Shown in pieces: positions 29,295 through 37,473 of a stretch of DNA of 59,913 nt. The stretch is from Candidatus Omnitrophota bacterium (GTDB lineage: Bacteria > Omnitrophota > Gorgyraeia > Gygaellales > Profunditerraquicolaceae), in contig CAINQO010000074.1 in assembly GCA_903852325.1 (NCBI GenBank), positions 1 to 59,913 of the forward strand. Reading direction: 5' to 3'. The translations under genes were made by a program, and so were the position numbers. The first letter of the stretch is position 1. Each line of letters begins with the position of its first letter. A model generated the notes under the pieces. That model had not been told where the DNA came from. It did no database searches and worked only from the letters and a program-made list of their open reading frames with translations.

Positions 29295-29885
29295 ATGACA
29301 GAAAAAAATCCTAAGATCAAAAAGGAAGTTAAGAAATCTCCGGAGAAAAAAGTTTCCGCCGCAGTGGCCAAAAAACCGGCCAGAAAACCGGCGGCAAAAT
29401 CGGTTTCCGCAAGGGTGGAAAATAAAACGCCGCAAAGCGCGGTCTCTTTATCCAATCTTAAGCGCCCCTTCGGTTCGCACAAAAAAAGAAAATATTTGGG
29501 GCGCGGTTCCAGCTCCGGGCATGGTAAGACTTCCACCCGGGGAAGCAAGGGGCAAACCTCTCGTGCCGGAAGGCATTTTTACCTGGGTTTTGAGGGCGGG
29601 CAGTCTCCGTTGTTCAGGAAAATGCCCAAGCGCGGGTTTGTGAGTAATTTTAGGAAAGTTTACCAGGTAGTCAACCTGGAAGACCTGAATGCGATCAAGG
29701 AGCCCGTGATCACGCCGCTGCTTTTGAAAGAAAACGGCCTGATCCGCGATGCGGCCGCTTTGATTAAAATTCTGGGTAAAGGCTCGATAAAGAATACGGT
29801 GACGGTCCAGGCGCACGCGTTTTCCAAGCGCGCGTCCGTGGAGATCACCAATGCCGGCGGTAAAGCAGAAATAATCAATGTTTAA
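29295..29885 (+). CDS. rplO: 50S ribosomal protein L15 with long basic N-terminal extension
   Basis: Bridges domains of 23S rRNA late in assembly. It is 196 aa against about 145 normally. The ordinary L15 start (LSNLKRPFGSHKKRKYLGRG) begins only at about residue 53. The first ~50 residues are Lys/Ala/Pro-rich and probably disordered. The core GHGKTSTRGSKGQTSRAG and GFEGGQSPLFRKMPKRGF is normal. The stop overlaps the secY start by 8 bp. Confidence 0.95.
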   Translation: MTEKNPKIKKEVKKSPEKKVSAAVAKKPARKPAAKSVSARVENKTPQSAVSLSNLKRPFGSHKKRKYLGRGSSSGHGKTSTRGSKGQTSRAGRHFYLGFEGGQSPLFRKMPKRGFVSNFRKVYQVVNLEDLNAIKEPVITPLLLKENGLIRDAAALIKILGKGSIKNTVTVQAHAFSKRASVEITNAGGKAEIINV

Positions 29886-31224
29886 TGCGCTGATCAACGC
29901 TTTTAAGATCCCGGATTTAAAAAGACGGCTTCTGATCACCTGCGCTTTAATCGCGGTCTACCGGGTGGGCTGCTATATCCCCACCCCCGGTATCGACGGC
30001 GCGGCGCTGGCGGATTTTTTTAACCGGATCGCTAAGACTCAAGGCGGCACGCTCTTTGGCATAATCAACATGTTTTCCGGCGGAGCGATGGAAAGGCTGA
30101 CTATTTTTGCCCTGGGGATCATGCCTTACATCTCCTCATCGATCATTATGCAGCTTTTAACCGCGGTTATTCCCGCCCTGGAGAAAATGGCCAAGGAAGG
30201 AAAAAGCGGTTATGAGAAGATCAACCAGTTCACCCGTTACGGAACGGTATTTCTTTCCGTAGTGCAATCATATTTCATCGCGCTTTGGCTGGAAAATCCG
30301 GCGCGTTTCGAAGGTTTGCAAATCGTCATGCATCCGGGATGGGGTTTTCGGATCTTAACTGTGCTGACCCTGACTACCGGGACGATCTTTATCATGTGGC
30401 TGGGGGAACAGATCCAGGAAAGGGGTATCGGCAACGGTATCTCCCTGGTAATTACCGCTGGTATCATTTCCCGTATCCCGACCGCGTTAAACCAACTTTT
30501 TGTTTTAATTTCCCCTTTTGCTCCCAGCCGCAGGCAGATCCAGCCGGCCACGCTTTTAATTATGGCGGTTTTACTGGTGGGGGTAGTTTTTTCGGTTATC
30601 CTGATTACTCAGGGCTTAAGGAAAATCCCGGTGCAGTATGCCCGGCGCATTGTGGGGCGCAAGATTTACGGCGGGCAAAGTACTTACATCCCGCTTAAGG
30701 TAGACACCTCCGGGGTAATCGCGATCATTTTCGCCCAGTCGATCATTTTATTCCCGGCGACCCTGGCCTCATTTATCCCTAACCCGGGTTTTCAGCGTCT
30801 GGCGCACAGCCTGATCCGCGGGCAGGTGCTTTATTCGGTAGTGTACGCTCTTTTAATAATTTTCTTTTGTTATTTTTATACCGCGATCGTTTTTAATCCG
30901 AATGATCTGGCGGAGAATATGAAAAAATACGGGGGGTTTATTCCCGGTATCCGCCCTGGAACGCCGACCGCGGAATTTCTTGATTTTGTGATGACCCGGA
31001 TCACTTTGGCGGGGGCAAGTTTCATCGCCGTGATCGCTATTTTCCCGGATTTTATCATGGCTTGGCTCAAAGTGCCGTATTTAGTGGCTTCGTTTTTCGG
31101 AGGCACAGGGGTCCTGATCATTGTCGGGGTAATGCTGGATACTTTAAAACAAATCGAATCGCATTTACTGACTCACCACTACGAAGGTTTTATCAAGAGC
31201 GGGCAGATCAGAGGAAGAAGATAA
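29878..31224 (+). CDS. secY: Preprotein translocase subunit SecY
   Basis: Central channel of the Sec translocon. It is 448 aa with ten hydrophobic segments. Landmarks: YRVGCYIPTPGIDG, the plug-region GGAMERLTIFALGIMPYISS, and IPGIRPGTPTAEFLD. The start overlaps rplO by 8 bp and the TAA overlaps the adk ATG by one base. Confidence 0.97.
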   Translation: MFNALINAFKIPDLKRRLLITCALIAVYRVGCYIPTPGIDGAALADFFNRIAKTQGGTLFGIINMFSGGAMERLTIFALGIMPYISSSIIMQLLTAVIPALEKMAKEGKSGYEKINQFTRYGTVFLSVVQSYFIALWLENPARFEGLQIVMHPGWGFRILTVLTLTTGTIFIMWLGEQIQERGIGNGISLVITAGIISRIPTALNQLFVLISPFAPSRRQIQPATLLIMAVLLVGVVFSVILITQGLRKIPVQYARRIVGRKIYGGQSTYIPLKVDTSGVIAIIFAQSIILFPATLASFIPNPGFQRLAHSLIRGQVLYSVVYALLIIFFCYFYTAIVFNPNDLAENMKKYGGFIPGIRPGTPTAEFLDFVMTRITLAGASFIAVIAIFPDFIMAWLKVPYLVASFFGGTGVLIIVGVMLDTLKQIESHLLTHHYEGFIKSGQIRGRR

Positions 31225-31874
31225 TGTATATTGTGCTTTTAGGGCCTCCGGGCGCAGGAAAAGGGACCCAATCCAAGAACCTGGCGGTAAAATTAGGTTT
31301 GCCGCATATTTCTACCGGGGATATTTTAAGGCAGAATGTTAAAGACGGCACCGAACTGGGCAAGCAGGCCAAGGGAATAATGGATAAAGGGCTGCTGGTC
31401 CCGGATGAGCTGGTCGCTAAAATGCTGGATGAGCGGTTCAATAACCCGGATATCAAGAAAGGTTTTATCCTCGACGGTTATCCGCGCACTCTGCCTCAGG
31501 CCGGCACTCTGGATCAGATCATGGCTTCCAAGGGTTTGAGCGTAGACCTGGTAGTTTACCTGGATTCCAGCGATAAAGTGATTATCGAGCGGCTTGGCGG
31601 AAGGCTGGTTTGCTCCAAGTGCGGGGCGCTTTATCATGTTACCAATATGCCTCCCAAGGCAAAAGATCTGTGCGATAAATGCCAGGGCGCGCTTTATCAG
31701 CGTTCCGACGATAATGAGGTTACGGTAAGCAAACGCCTGGAAGTTTATAAAAAAGAAGTCGCTTCTTTGATAGAGTATTATACTAAGGCCAAGAAACTAT
31801 ACCGTTTAAACGCTGATCTGGAGGCGGGAGTAGTTTTGAACCAGATCACCGATTTGGCGCATAAGGTTAAATGA
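31224..31874 (+). CDS. adk: Adenylate kinase, zinc-binding LID type
   Basis: Interconverts ATP + AMP and 2 ADP. The correct start is ATG 31224, not the track's 31062, giving 216 aa: MYIVLLGPPGAGKGTQ P-loop, STGDILR, and DGYPRTLPQA. The LID domain has four cysteines (CSKC and CDKC), the zinc-stabilised form. It lies in the usual place behind secY and overlaps map by 4 bp (ATGA). Confidence 0.97.
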   Translation: MYIVLLGPPGAGKGTQSKNLAVKLGLPHISTGDILRQNVKDGTELGKQAKGIMDKGLLVPDELVAKMLDERFNNPDIKKGFILDGYPRTLPQAGTLDQIMASKGLSVDLVVYLDSSDKVIIERLGGRLVCSKCGALYHVTNMPPKAKDLCDKCQGALYQRSDDNEVTVSKRLEVYKKEVASLIEYYTKAKKLYRLNADLEAGVVLNQITDLAHKVK

Positions 31875-32617
31875 TCCCGCTGAAATCTGCGCAGGATTTG
31901 GCCATGCTGAAGCATTCCGGGCAAATTCTGGCGGCGGTGATGCAGAAATTGCAAAAGGCGCTGCAGCCGGGAATGACAACGTTGGATCTGGATCTGCTGA
32001 GCGCCGAGTTTATCCGTAAAGAAAAAGCCATAGCCGCTTTTAAAGGTTATAAAGGATTCCCCGGTACGGCTTGTATTTCGGTAAATGAAGAGATTGTCCA
32101 CGGTATTCCCGGTACAAGGTTGATCGCTGAGGGGGATATCGTCAGCCTGGATCTGGGAGTGAATTACCAGGGTTTTTTTTCGGACATGGCAGTGACTTTG
32201 CCGGTAGGTAAAGTCAACCCGGATAAATTAAAATTAATCGATGCGGCCAGGCAGTCCCTGGAGCTGGGGATCAAACAAGCCAGGCCGGGAAACCATTTAT
32301 CTGATATTTCTCATAGCATTCAAAGTTTCGTGGAGGCTAAAGGTTTTTCAGTAGTCCGGCAGTTTGTCGGGCATGGGATCGGTACTGCCCTGCATGAAGA
32401 ACCGGAAGTCCCCAATTTCGGGATTCCGGGCGCCGGGCCGCTTCTCAAAAGCGGAATGGTCCTGGCGATCGAGCCGATGATCAATCTGGGCGGTTGGGAA
32501 GCCAGGATCATGGAAAACGGCTGGACAGCGGTAACGGCGGACGGCTTAGCTTCGGCGCATTTCGAACACACGGTTGCGGTTACGGACAAAGGTCCGCAAG
32601 TTTTGACCAAGTTATAA
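31871..32617 (+). CDS. map: Methionine aminopeptidase, type I
   Basis: Removes initiator methionine. It is 248 aa: GFPGTACISVNEEIVHGIPG, the metal-binding DLGVNYQGFFSDMAVTL, FVGHGIGTALHEEPEVPN and an ending around EHTVAVTDKGP. The five metal ligands (D, D, H, E, E) are in their expected contexts. It is coupled to adk by ATGA. Confidence 0.97.
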   Translation: MIPLKSAQDLAMLKHSGQILAAVMQKLQKALQPGMTTLDLDLLSAEFIRKEKAIAAFKGYKGFPGTACISVNEEIVHGIPGTRLIAEGDIVSLDLGVNYQGFFSDMAVTLPVGKVNPDKLKLIDAARQSLELGIKQARPGNHLSDISHSIQSFVEAKGFSVVRQFVGHGIGTALHEEPEVPNFGIPGAGPLLKSGMVLAIEPMINLGGWEARIMENGWTAVTADGLASAHFEHTVAVTDKGPQVLTKL

Positions 32618-32665
32618 ATTCGCATTCAGCAATTGGAAAGGCAGCGGTTAACGAAATAGAAATTT

Positions 32666-32884
32666 ATGGCCAAAGAAGACCTGATCGAAACAGAAGGAAA
32701 AATTATCGAAGCTTTACCGAACGCGATGTTCAAGGTGGAGCTTGAAAACGGCCATGTAGTCTTGGCGCATGTTTCCGGAAAGATGCGCATGAATTTTATC
32801 AGGATCATTCCCGGGGATAAAGTGAAATTGGAGCTTTCTCCTTATGATTTGAGCCGGGGCAGGATCACTTTCCGGGTAAGATAA
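32666..32884 (+). CDS. infA: Translation initiation factor IF-1
   Basis: Binds the 30S A site during initiation. It is 72 aa, a single S1/OB fold: [20 protein letters not shown], then [19 protein letters not shown] and LSRGRITFR. It lies between map and rpmJ, as in many bacteria. Confidence 0.97.
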   Translation: MAKEDLIETEGKIIEALPNAMFKVELENGHVVLAHVSGKMRMNFIRIIPGDKVKLELSPYDLSRGRITFRVR

Positions 32885-32899
32885 TAAAAAGGATAAGTT

Positions 32900-33013
32900 A
32901 TGAAAGTTAAAGCTTCGATTCGTAAAATTTGCGATAAATGTAAGATTATCAGAAGAAGGGGTGTCGTGCGGGTCATTTGCGTCACCGCTAAGCACAAGCA
33001 AAGACAGGGCTAG
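32900..33013 (+). CDS. rpmJ: 50S ribosomal protein L36
   Basis: The smallest large-subunit protein, below the ORF-track cutoff. It has 37 residues beginning [20 protein letters not shown] and ending KHKQRQG. The zinc ligands C11, C14, C27 and H32 are all present. It follows infA by 15 bp and precedes rpsM, the standard order. Confidence 0.97.
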   Translation: MKVKASIRKICDKCKIIRRRGVVRVICVTAKHKQRQG

Positions 33014-33022
33014 GAAAGACAG

Positions 33023-33099
33023 CTCCATCCGCTTGTGCAATAAGGGCGGTTTGGAGTAAATTCGTCCGCCACTAAATCTTTGGCGGACTCATTTAAGGA
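33023..33099 (+). promoter_or_regulatory. Double-hairpin leader of rpsM (alpha series)
   Basis: First hairpin: CTCCA (33023-33027) and CCGC (33029-33032) pair with GCGG (33046-33049) and TGGAG (33052-33056). Second hairpin: GTCCGCCA (33064-33071) pairs perfectly with TGGCGGAC (33081-33088), 9-nt loop. AAGGAG follows before ATG 33106. In E. coli S4 represses the alpha operon at the rpsM leader, so this is a candidate S4 operator by position only. Confidence 0.55.
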
Positions 33100-33105
33100 G
33101 TAGAT

Positions 33106-33516
33106 ATGCCAAGAATTATCGGTGTGGATATACCTAAAGAAAAAAGGATCGAAATCGCGCTTACTTATTTATACGGGATCGGGCGGATGCAGTCCAATGT
33201 TGTGCTTAAGGAGGCCGGGATCAATCCGGATAAGCGGGCTAAAGATCTAAGCGAAGAAGAAGTGCAGCGGCTTACCCAGATCCTGCAAAAAAGCGCTTTA
33301 CGTATCGAAGGCGATTTACGCCGGGACATTTCCCAGAATATCAAGCGTTTGATGGATATCGGATCCTGGAGAGGGATGCGGCATAAAAAAGGCCTTCCGG
33401 TAAGAGGGCAGCGTACGCGCACAAACGCCAGGACCAGAAAAGGAAAGAAGAGATCAAATCAAGCGCCCGTGGTTAAAAAAGCCGAGCCCTCAAAAGCTAA
33501 GGCTCCGGCGAAATAA
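33106..33516 (+). CDS. rpsM: 30S ribosomal protein S13
   Basis: Head protein that bridges to the 50S subunit and contacts P-site tRNA. It is 136 aa: [20 protein letters not shown] start, [20 protein letters not shown] with ARTRKGKK, and a Lys/Ala-rich tail of about 18 residues. It starts behind the double-hairpin leader. Confidence 0.97.
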   Translation: MPRIIGVDIPKEKRIEIALTYLYGIGRMQSNVVLKEAGINPDKRAKDLSEEEVQRLTQILQKSALRIEGDLRRDISQNIKRLMDIGSWRGMRHKKGLPVRGQRTRTNARTRKGKKRSNQAPVVKKAEPSKAKAPAK

Positions 33517-33569
33517 AACACCCGCTGCCGACTAAGTATTGCGCCGGTGTTATCTAGGTAGATAAGGAG
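33517..33569 (+). promoter_or_regulatory. Two-hairpin leader element ending in Shine-Dalgarno, before rpsK
   Basis: Hairpin A: AACACC (33517-33522) pairs with GGTGTT (33546-33551), extended by CGC/GCG. Hairpin B: TTATCT (33550-33555), loop AGGT, AGATAA (33560-33565), merging into AAGGAG (33564-33569), 10 nt before ATG 33580. GTATTGCG at 33536 and the last 20 bases are identical to the rplP leader, while the hairpin A arm differs in sequence but still pairs. Confidence 0.7.
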
Positions 33570-33579
33570 ATAAAATTAA

Positions 33580-33969
33580 ATGGCAACAAAAGACAAAGCA
33601 AAAAAGAAAAAGATCGCCCGCGGAATAACCAGCGGAATTGCGCATATTCAGGCAAGCTTTAACAATACGATCATTACGATCACCGATAAACAGGGTAATG
33701 TGCTGGCTTGGAGCGCTCCCGGTTCGGTCGGTTACAGCGGGTCTAAAAAATCTACCCCCTTTGCCGCCCAGGTGGCTGCTACCGATGCTGCGCGTAAGGC
33801 CAAAGAAGTAGGGGTGAAAGAACTGGAAGTTTATGTCAAAGGACCGGGTTTTGGCAGGGAATCCGCCATCCGCGCTTTACAGGCGGCTGGCCTGGTGGTG
33901 ACTTTAATCAAGGATGTGACGCCTATCCCGCATAATGGTTGCCGTCCAAAGAAGAAAAGGAGAGTTTAA
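33580..33969 (+). CDS. rpsK: 30S ribosomal protein S11
   Basis: Platform protein near the E-site mRNA. It is 129 aa, the standard length: [38 protein letters not shown] and [17 protein letters not shown]. It is preceded by the structured leader shared with rplP; 3 bp separate it from rpsD. Confidence 0.98.
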   Translation: MATKDKAKKKKIARGITSGIAHIQASFNNTIITITDKQGNVLAWSAPGSVGYSGSKKSTPFAAQVAATDAARKAKEVGVKELEVYVKGPGFGRESAIRALQAAGLVVTLIKDVTPIPHNGCRPKKKRRV

Positions 33970-33972
33970 TTT

Positions 33973-34602
33973 ATGGGCCGTTATACAGGTGCAGTTTGCA
34001 GGTTATGCCGCAGACAGGGCGAAAAATTATTTTTAAAAGGGACCCGCTGTCAAACGGAAAAGTGCGGGGTTGCCAAAAGAGCGTTTCCTCCGGGCCAGCA
34101 TGGCCAGGGGCGCAGGCAGAAACTTTCCAACTACGGCACGCAGCTTAAAGAGAAACAGAAGGTAAAAAGGATTTACGGGGTACTGGAAAGACAGTTCCGT
34201 AAATATTTTGAAGTCGCTTCCAAAACCAAAGGGGTTACCGGTAAGGTTCTCCTGCAATTATTGGAGCGCAGGCTGGATAATGTGGTTTTCCGGATGGGGT
34301 TGGGTACCTCCCGCGCGCAGGCCAGGCAGATTGTCAGGCATAATTTCATTACGGTTAATTCCCGCCGGGTGAATATCCCGTCATTCTTAGTGGCTAAGGA
34401 TGATTTGGTCCAGATCAAGGCTAAGGATAAAGCGAAAATCAAGATCAAGGATAATCTGGAACTTTCCAAGGACCGCACCGTTCCCAGCTGGCTGGAGTTC
34501 AGCGCTGAGGAAATGAAGGCTAAGGTTTTAAGGCTCCCGGAAAAAACCGATATCCAGCAAACGATCCAGGAGCAGTTGATCGTCGAGTTGTATTCCAAGT
34601 AA
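33973..34602 (+). CDS. rpsD: 30S ribosomal protein S4, zinc-binding form
   Basis: Primary assembly protein of the 30S body and, in several bacteria, translational repressor of the alpha operon. It is 209 aa. The N-terminus has four cysteines (CRLC, then C and C in GTRCQTEKC), the zinc form. The S4 RNA-binding domain carries RRLDNVVFRMGLGTSRAQAR. Confidence 0.97.
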   Translation: MGRYTGAVCRLCRRQGEKLFLKGTRCQTEKCGVAKRAFPPGQHGQGRRQKLSNYGTQLKEKQKVKRIYGVLERQFRKYFEVASKTKGVTGKVLLQLLERRLDNVVFRMGLGTSRAQARQIVRHNFITVNSRRVNIPSFLVAKDDLVQIKAKDKAKIKIKDNLELSKDRTVPSWLEFSAEEMKAKVLRLPEKTDIQQTIQEQLIVELYSK

Positions 34603-34616
34603 TCATTAAGAGATTC

Positions 34617-34654
34617 GCCCGCCGTTTTTTAAAGGCAGGCTATTTTAGGGGGGT
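34617..34654 (+). promoter_or_regulatory. Hairpin and ribosome-binding site before rpoA
   Basis: GCCCGCC (34617-34623) pairs with GGCAGGC (34634-34640) with one mismatch. GGGGGG (34648-34653) follows, 5 nt before ATG 34659. It could adjust polymerase alpha expression relative to S4, or be a partial attenuator. Function is not shown. Confidence 0.4.
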
Positions 34655-34658
34655 TAAG

Positions 34659-35651
34659 ATGGGGATAAAGTGGAGAGATTTTCAGTTTCCTAAGAAACTT
34701 GAGTGTGACGAATCAACATATACCGATATTTACGGAAAATTCCAGGCGGCTCCTTTTGAAAAAGGGTACGGAGTGACCTTGGGTAACTCCTTAAGACGGG
34801 TATTACTTTCTTCGATCGAAGGTAGCGCGGTCACCGCGATCAAAATCGCCGGGATCTCCCATGAATTTTCGACTATTCCTGGAGTCCTGGAGGATGTTCC
34901 GGAAATAATCCTGAATATCAAGAGCCTGGTCTTGAATTCCCACTCCAAAATCCCCAAAACGATTTATTTAAAAGCGGATAAAAAAGGTGAGGTTAAGGCT
35001 AAAGATATCGAGGCGGATGAGACGATTGAGATCATCAATCCCGAACTGCATATCGCTACCTTGACCAAGGATGCCAAGTTGAATATCGAAATGGAAGTTT
35101 CGCGCGGCCGCGGTTATGTGCCGGGGGAGTTGAATAAAAGAGAGGATAAGACCGCCGGTTTTATCGCCATCGATTCCATTTTCACTCCGATCAAGAAAAT
35201 CAATTATTTTGTGGAAAATACCCGCGTCGGGCAGCGCACGGATTACGACAAATTGATCCTGGAAATCTGGACCAATGGCAGCATCAATCCTAAGGACGCG
35301 CTGCTTTATGCTTCCAATATCCTGCAAAGGCATTTGGATATCTTTGTAAGTTTCGGCCAGCTCCCCGAAGACATCGCCGAGGAAGAGCCGGAAATGACCA
35401 AGGAGGACGCGGCTTTGTACGAAAAATTACGGCTGCCGATTTCCGAGCTGGAACTTTCCGTGCGCAGTTCAAATTGTTTGCGGGAGGCAGGGATTAAGAC
35501 TATCGCCGACCTGGTTAAACGGAGCGAAGAGGAGATGCTTAATTTCAAGAATTTCGGCAAAAAGTCCCTTACGGAAATCCAGGAGCTCCTGGCCGGCATG
35601 GGGGTAACTTTAGGCATGCAGGTTGATCCCAAGAAAATAAAGAAGGGTTAA
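34659..35651 (+). CDS. rpoA: DNA-directed RNA polymerase subunit alpha
   Basis: Dimeric platform for RNA polymerase assembly. It is 330 aa: N-terminal domain with EKGYGVTLGNSLRRVLLSSI and a C-terminal domain (ELELSVRSSNCLREAGIKTI) that contacts UP elements and activators. The start lies behind a GGGGGG ribosome-binding site. rplQ follows after 6 bp. Confidence 0.98.
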   Translation: MGIKWRDFQFPKKLECDESTYTDIYGKFQAAPFEKGYGVTLGNSLRRVLLSSIEGSAVTAIKIAGISHEFSTIPGVLEDVPEIILNIKSLVLNSHSKIPKTIYLKADKKGEVKAKDIEADETIEIINPELHIATLTKDAKLNIEMEVSRGRGYVPGELNKREDKTAGFIAIDSIFTPIKKINYFVENTRVGQRTDYDKLILEIWTNGSINPKDALLYASNILQRHLDIFVSFGQLPEDIAEEEPEMTKEDAALYEKLRLPISELELSVRSSNCLREAGIKTIADLVKRSEEEMLNFKNFGKKSLTEIQELLAGMGVTLGMQVDPKKIKKG

Positions 35652-35657
35652 AATAAA

Positions 35658-36230
35658 ATGAGACACTCGAAGAAAAGGCTGCAATTAGGTCGCTTTACCA
35701 GCTGGCATGACGCCACGATCAGGAGCATGGTCAAGAATATGGTGATCAGCCAGAGCATGAAAACTACTCTGACCCGGGCCAAAGCCAGCAAGCAATTGGT
35801 GGAAAAGCTGGTTACTCTGGGCAAGAAAAATACCCTGGCTGCCCGCCGCCGGGCGCAGGCAGTGCTGGGGGAACATAATCTGGTAAATATACTGTTTAAC
35901 GAGATTGCCCCGCGTTTTACCAGCCGCAACAGCGGTTTTACCCGGATCATCGGCTTAGGCAAACGCCGCGGCGATAATGCCGAGATGGTGATCTTTGAGT
36001 TCACGGAACTGAAGAAAAAAGAACCGAAAAAGACCAAAACGGCCAAGGAAGTAAAAGCGGAAGCGGTTTCCCCGGAGCAGGCCCCTGCCACGCAGGATAA
36101 GCCGGCTGCGGAACAAAAGAAAGAAGCTCCCGAGGCAGTCAAAGAAAAACCGATGGACGCGAAAAAACCGCCGAAAAAATTTATGGGCGGCATAAGGCAG
36201 ATATTTAAAAAGAAAAGTGATTCTTTATAG
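35658..36230 (+). CDS. rplQ: 50S ribosomal protein L17 with long basic/acidic C-terminal tail
   Basis: Tunnel-exit-side protein. It is 190 aa; the L17 fold ends near residue 117 (NAEMVIFEFTEL). A roughly 70-residue Lys/Glu/Pro/Ala tail follows, closing with a conserved-looking FMGGIRQIFKKK patch. The core MRHSKKRLQLGRFTSWHDAT and QAVLGEHNLV is normal. It is the last gene of the ribosomal cluster. Confidence 0.95.
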   Translation: MRHSKKRLQLGRFTSWHDATIRSMVKNMVISQSMKTTLTRAKASKQLVEKLVTLGKKNTLAARRRAQAVLGEHNLVNILFNEIAPRFTSRNSGFTRIIGLGKRRGDNAEMVIFEFTELKKKEPKKTKTAKEVKAEAVSPEQAPATQDKPAAEQKKEAPEAVKEKPMDAKKPPKKFMGGIRQIFKKKSDSL

Positions 36231-36235
36231 TTTTA

Positions 36236-36282
36236 CCCCGCCCTTTCTTTCAAATTAAATTACCCGCAAAGAAAGGGCGGGG
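36236..36282 (+). terminator. 15-bp perfect hairpin closing the ribosomal cluster
   Basis: CCCCGCCCTTTCTTT (36236-36250) pairs without mismatch with AAAGAAAGGGCGGGG (36268-36282), 17-nt loop. It is followed by AAAAGAAAAACTTTT rather than an immediate T-run, so it is an atypical intrinsic terminator or an mRNA 3'-end stabiliser. Its place directly after rplQ supports an end-of-operon role. Confidence 0.7.
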
Positions 36283-36297
36283 AAAAGAAAAACTTTT

Positions 36298-37473
36298 ATG
36301 AAAATAGATACAAGGCTGGCTCAACGCCTCCTAAAAATAAATCCATCCTCAACATTAGCAATTACCTCCAAAGCCAAAAAATTAAAAAGTTCGGGTAAGG
36401 ATATCGTTAATTTCGCCGCCGGTGAGCCGGATTTTGATACTCCGGATTTTATCAAGGAAGCGGCGATCGCGGCGATTCAATCAGGCTTTACCAAGTATAC
36501 TCCCACCACCGGAACCGCCGATTTAAAAAAACTGATCTGCCAGAAATTTAAAAAAGATAATCTGCTGGAATATTCCCCGGAACAGGTCATTGTTTCCTGC
36601 GGGGCTAAACACAGCGTTTACAATGCGCTGATGGTGCTTGCCGGCCTCGGCGATGAAGTGCTTATTCCGCTGCCCTACTGGGTAAGCTATCCGGAGATGG
36701 CCAACCTTTGCCAGGCCACCCCTGTTTTTATCGAAACCAGCGCCAAAAATAATTTTAAGATTACCGCCAAAGACCTTTCCCGCTGCATTACCCCCCGGAC
36801 AAAAGTATTGATCTTAAATAGCCCGTCTAATCCCGCAGGTTCGGTGTATAATAAAGAAGAACTTGGCGCGATCGCCGAGGTTTGCGTAAAGAAAAATATT
36901 TTCGTGATCAGCGACGAGATCTATGAGAAGATCATTTTTGACGGCTTGAAGCATGAGTCGATCGCCGCTTTCGGCAAAGATATCTACAACCTGACCATTA
37001 CGGTCAACGGCCTTTCCAAGAGCCACGCGATGACCGGCTGGCGGATCGGGTATCTTGGCGCCCCGGCGGATATCGCCGCGGCGATTTCAAATCTCCAGGA
37101 CCATTCTACCTCTAACCCGAATTCTATCGCCCAAAAAGCGGCCGAGGCCGCTTTGAGCGCGCCGGATGATTTTTCTTTGAAATTGCGCCAGGAGTTTACC
37201 CGCAGGAGGGATTACCTGGCTTCCCGGATCAAAAAAATAAAGGAGCTGGATTTTTGCCTGCCGCAGGGAGCATTCTATATGTTCTGCGACATTTCCAAAA
37301 CCCGGCTGGATTCACTGACTTTTGCCACCCGGCTTTTGGAGGAAGAATATGTCAGCCTTATCCCCGGAAAGCCATTTGGTTTGGATAATTACATCCGGAT
37401 CAGTTTTGCCACCAGCGTTGAAGAGATTCAAAAAGGAATGGATCGTATAGAAAAATGGATAAAAAAGATATGA
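36298..37473 (+). CDS. aspC: Class I aminotransferase, aspartate/prephenate type
   Basis: PLP enzyme exchanging amino groups between aspartate and 2-oxoglutarate; some members also use prephenate. It is 391 aa: AAGEPDFDTPDFIKEAA, the cofactor-binding lysine in NGLSKSHAMTGWRIGY, LILNSPSNPAGSV and a C-terminal arginine region (YIRISFA). It belongs to the Igamma subfamily by overall pattern. The following hydro-lyase overlaps it by 19 bp, placing it with TCA-type genes where oxaloacetate and 2-oxoglutarate are made. Confidence 0.88.
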   Translation: MKIDTRLAQRLLKINPSSTLAITSKAKKLKSSGKDIVNFAAGEPDFDTPDFIKEAAIAAIQSGFTKYTPTTGTADLKKLICQKFKKDNLLEYSPEQVIVSCGAKHSVYNALMVLAGLGDEVLIPLPYWVSYPEMANLCQATPVFIETSAKNNFKITAKDLSRCITPRTKVLILNSPSNPAGSVYNKEELGAIAEVCVKKNIFVISDEIYEKIIFDGLKHESIAAFGKDIYNLTITVNGLSKSHAMTGWRIGYLGAPADIAAAISNLQDHSTSNPNSIAQKAAEAALSAPDDFSLKLRQEFTRRRDYLASRIKKIKELDFCLPQGAFYMFCDISKTRLDSLTFATRLLEEEYVSLIPGKPFGLDNYIRISFATSVEEIQKGMDRIEKWIKKI

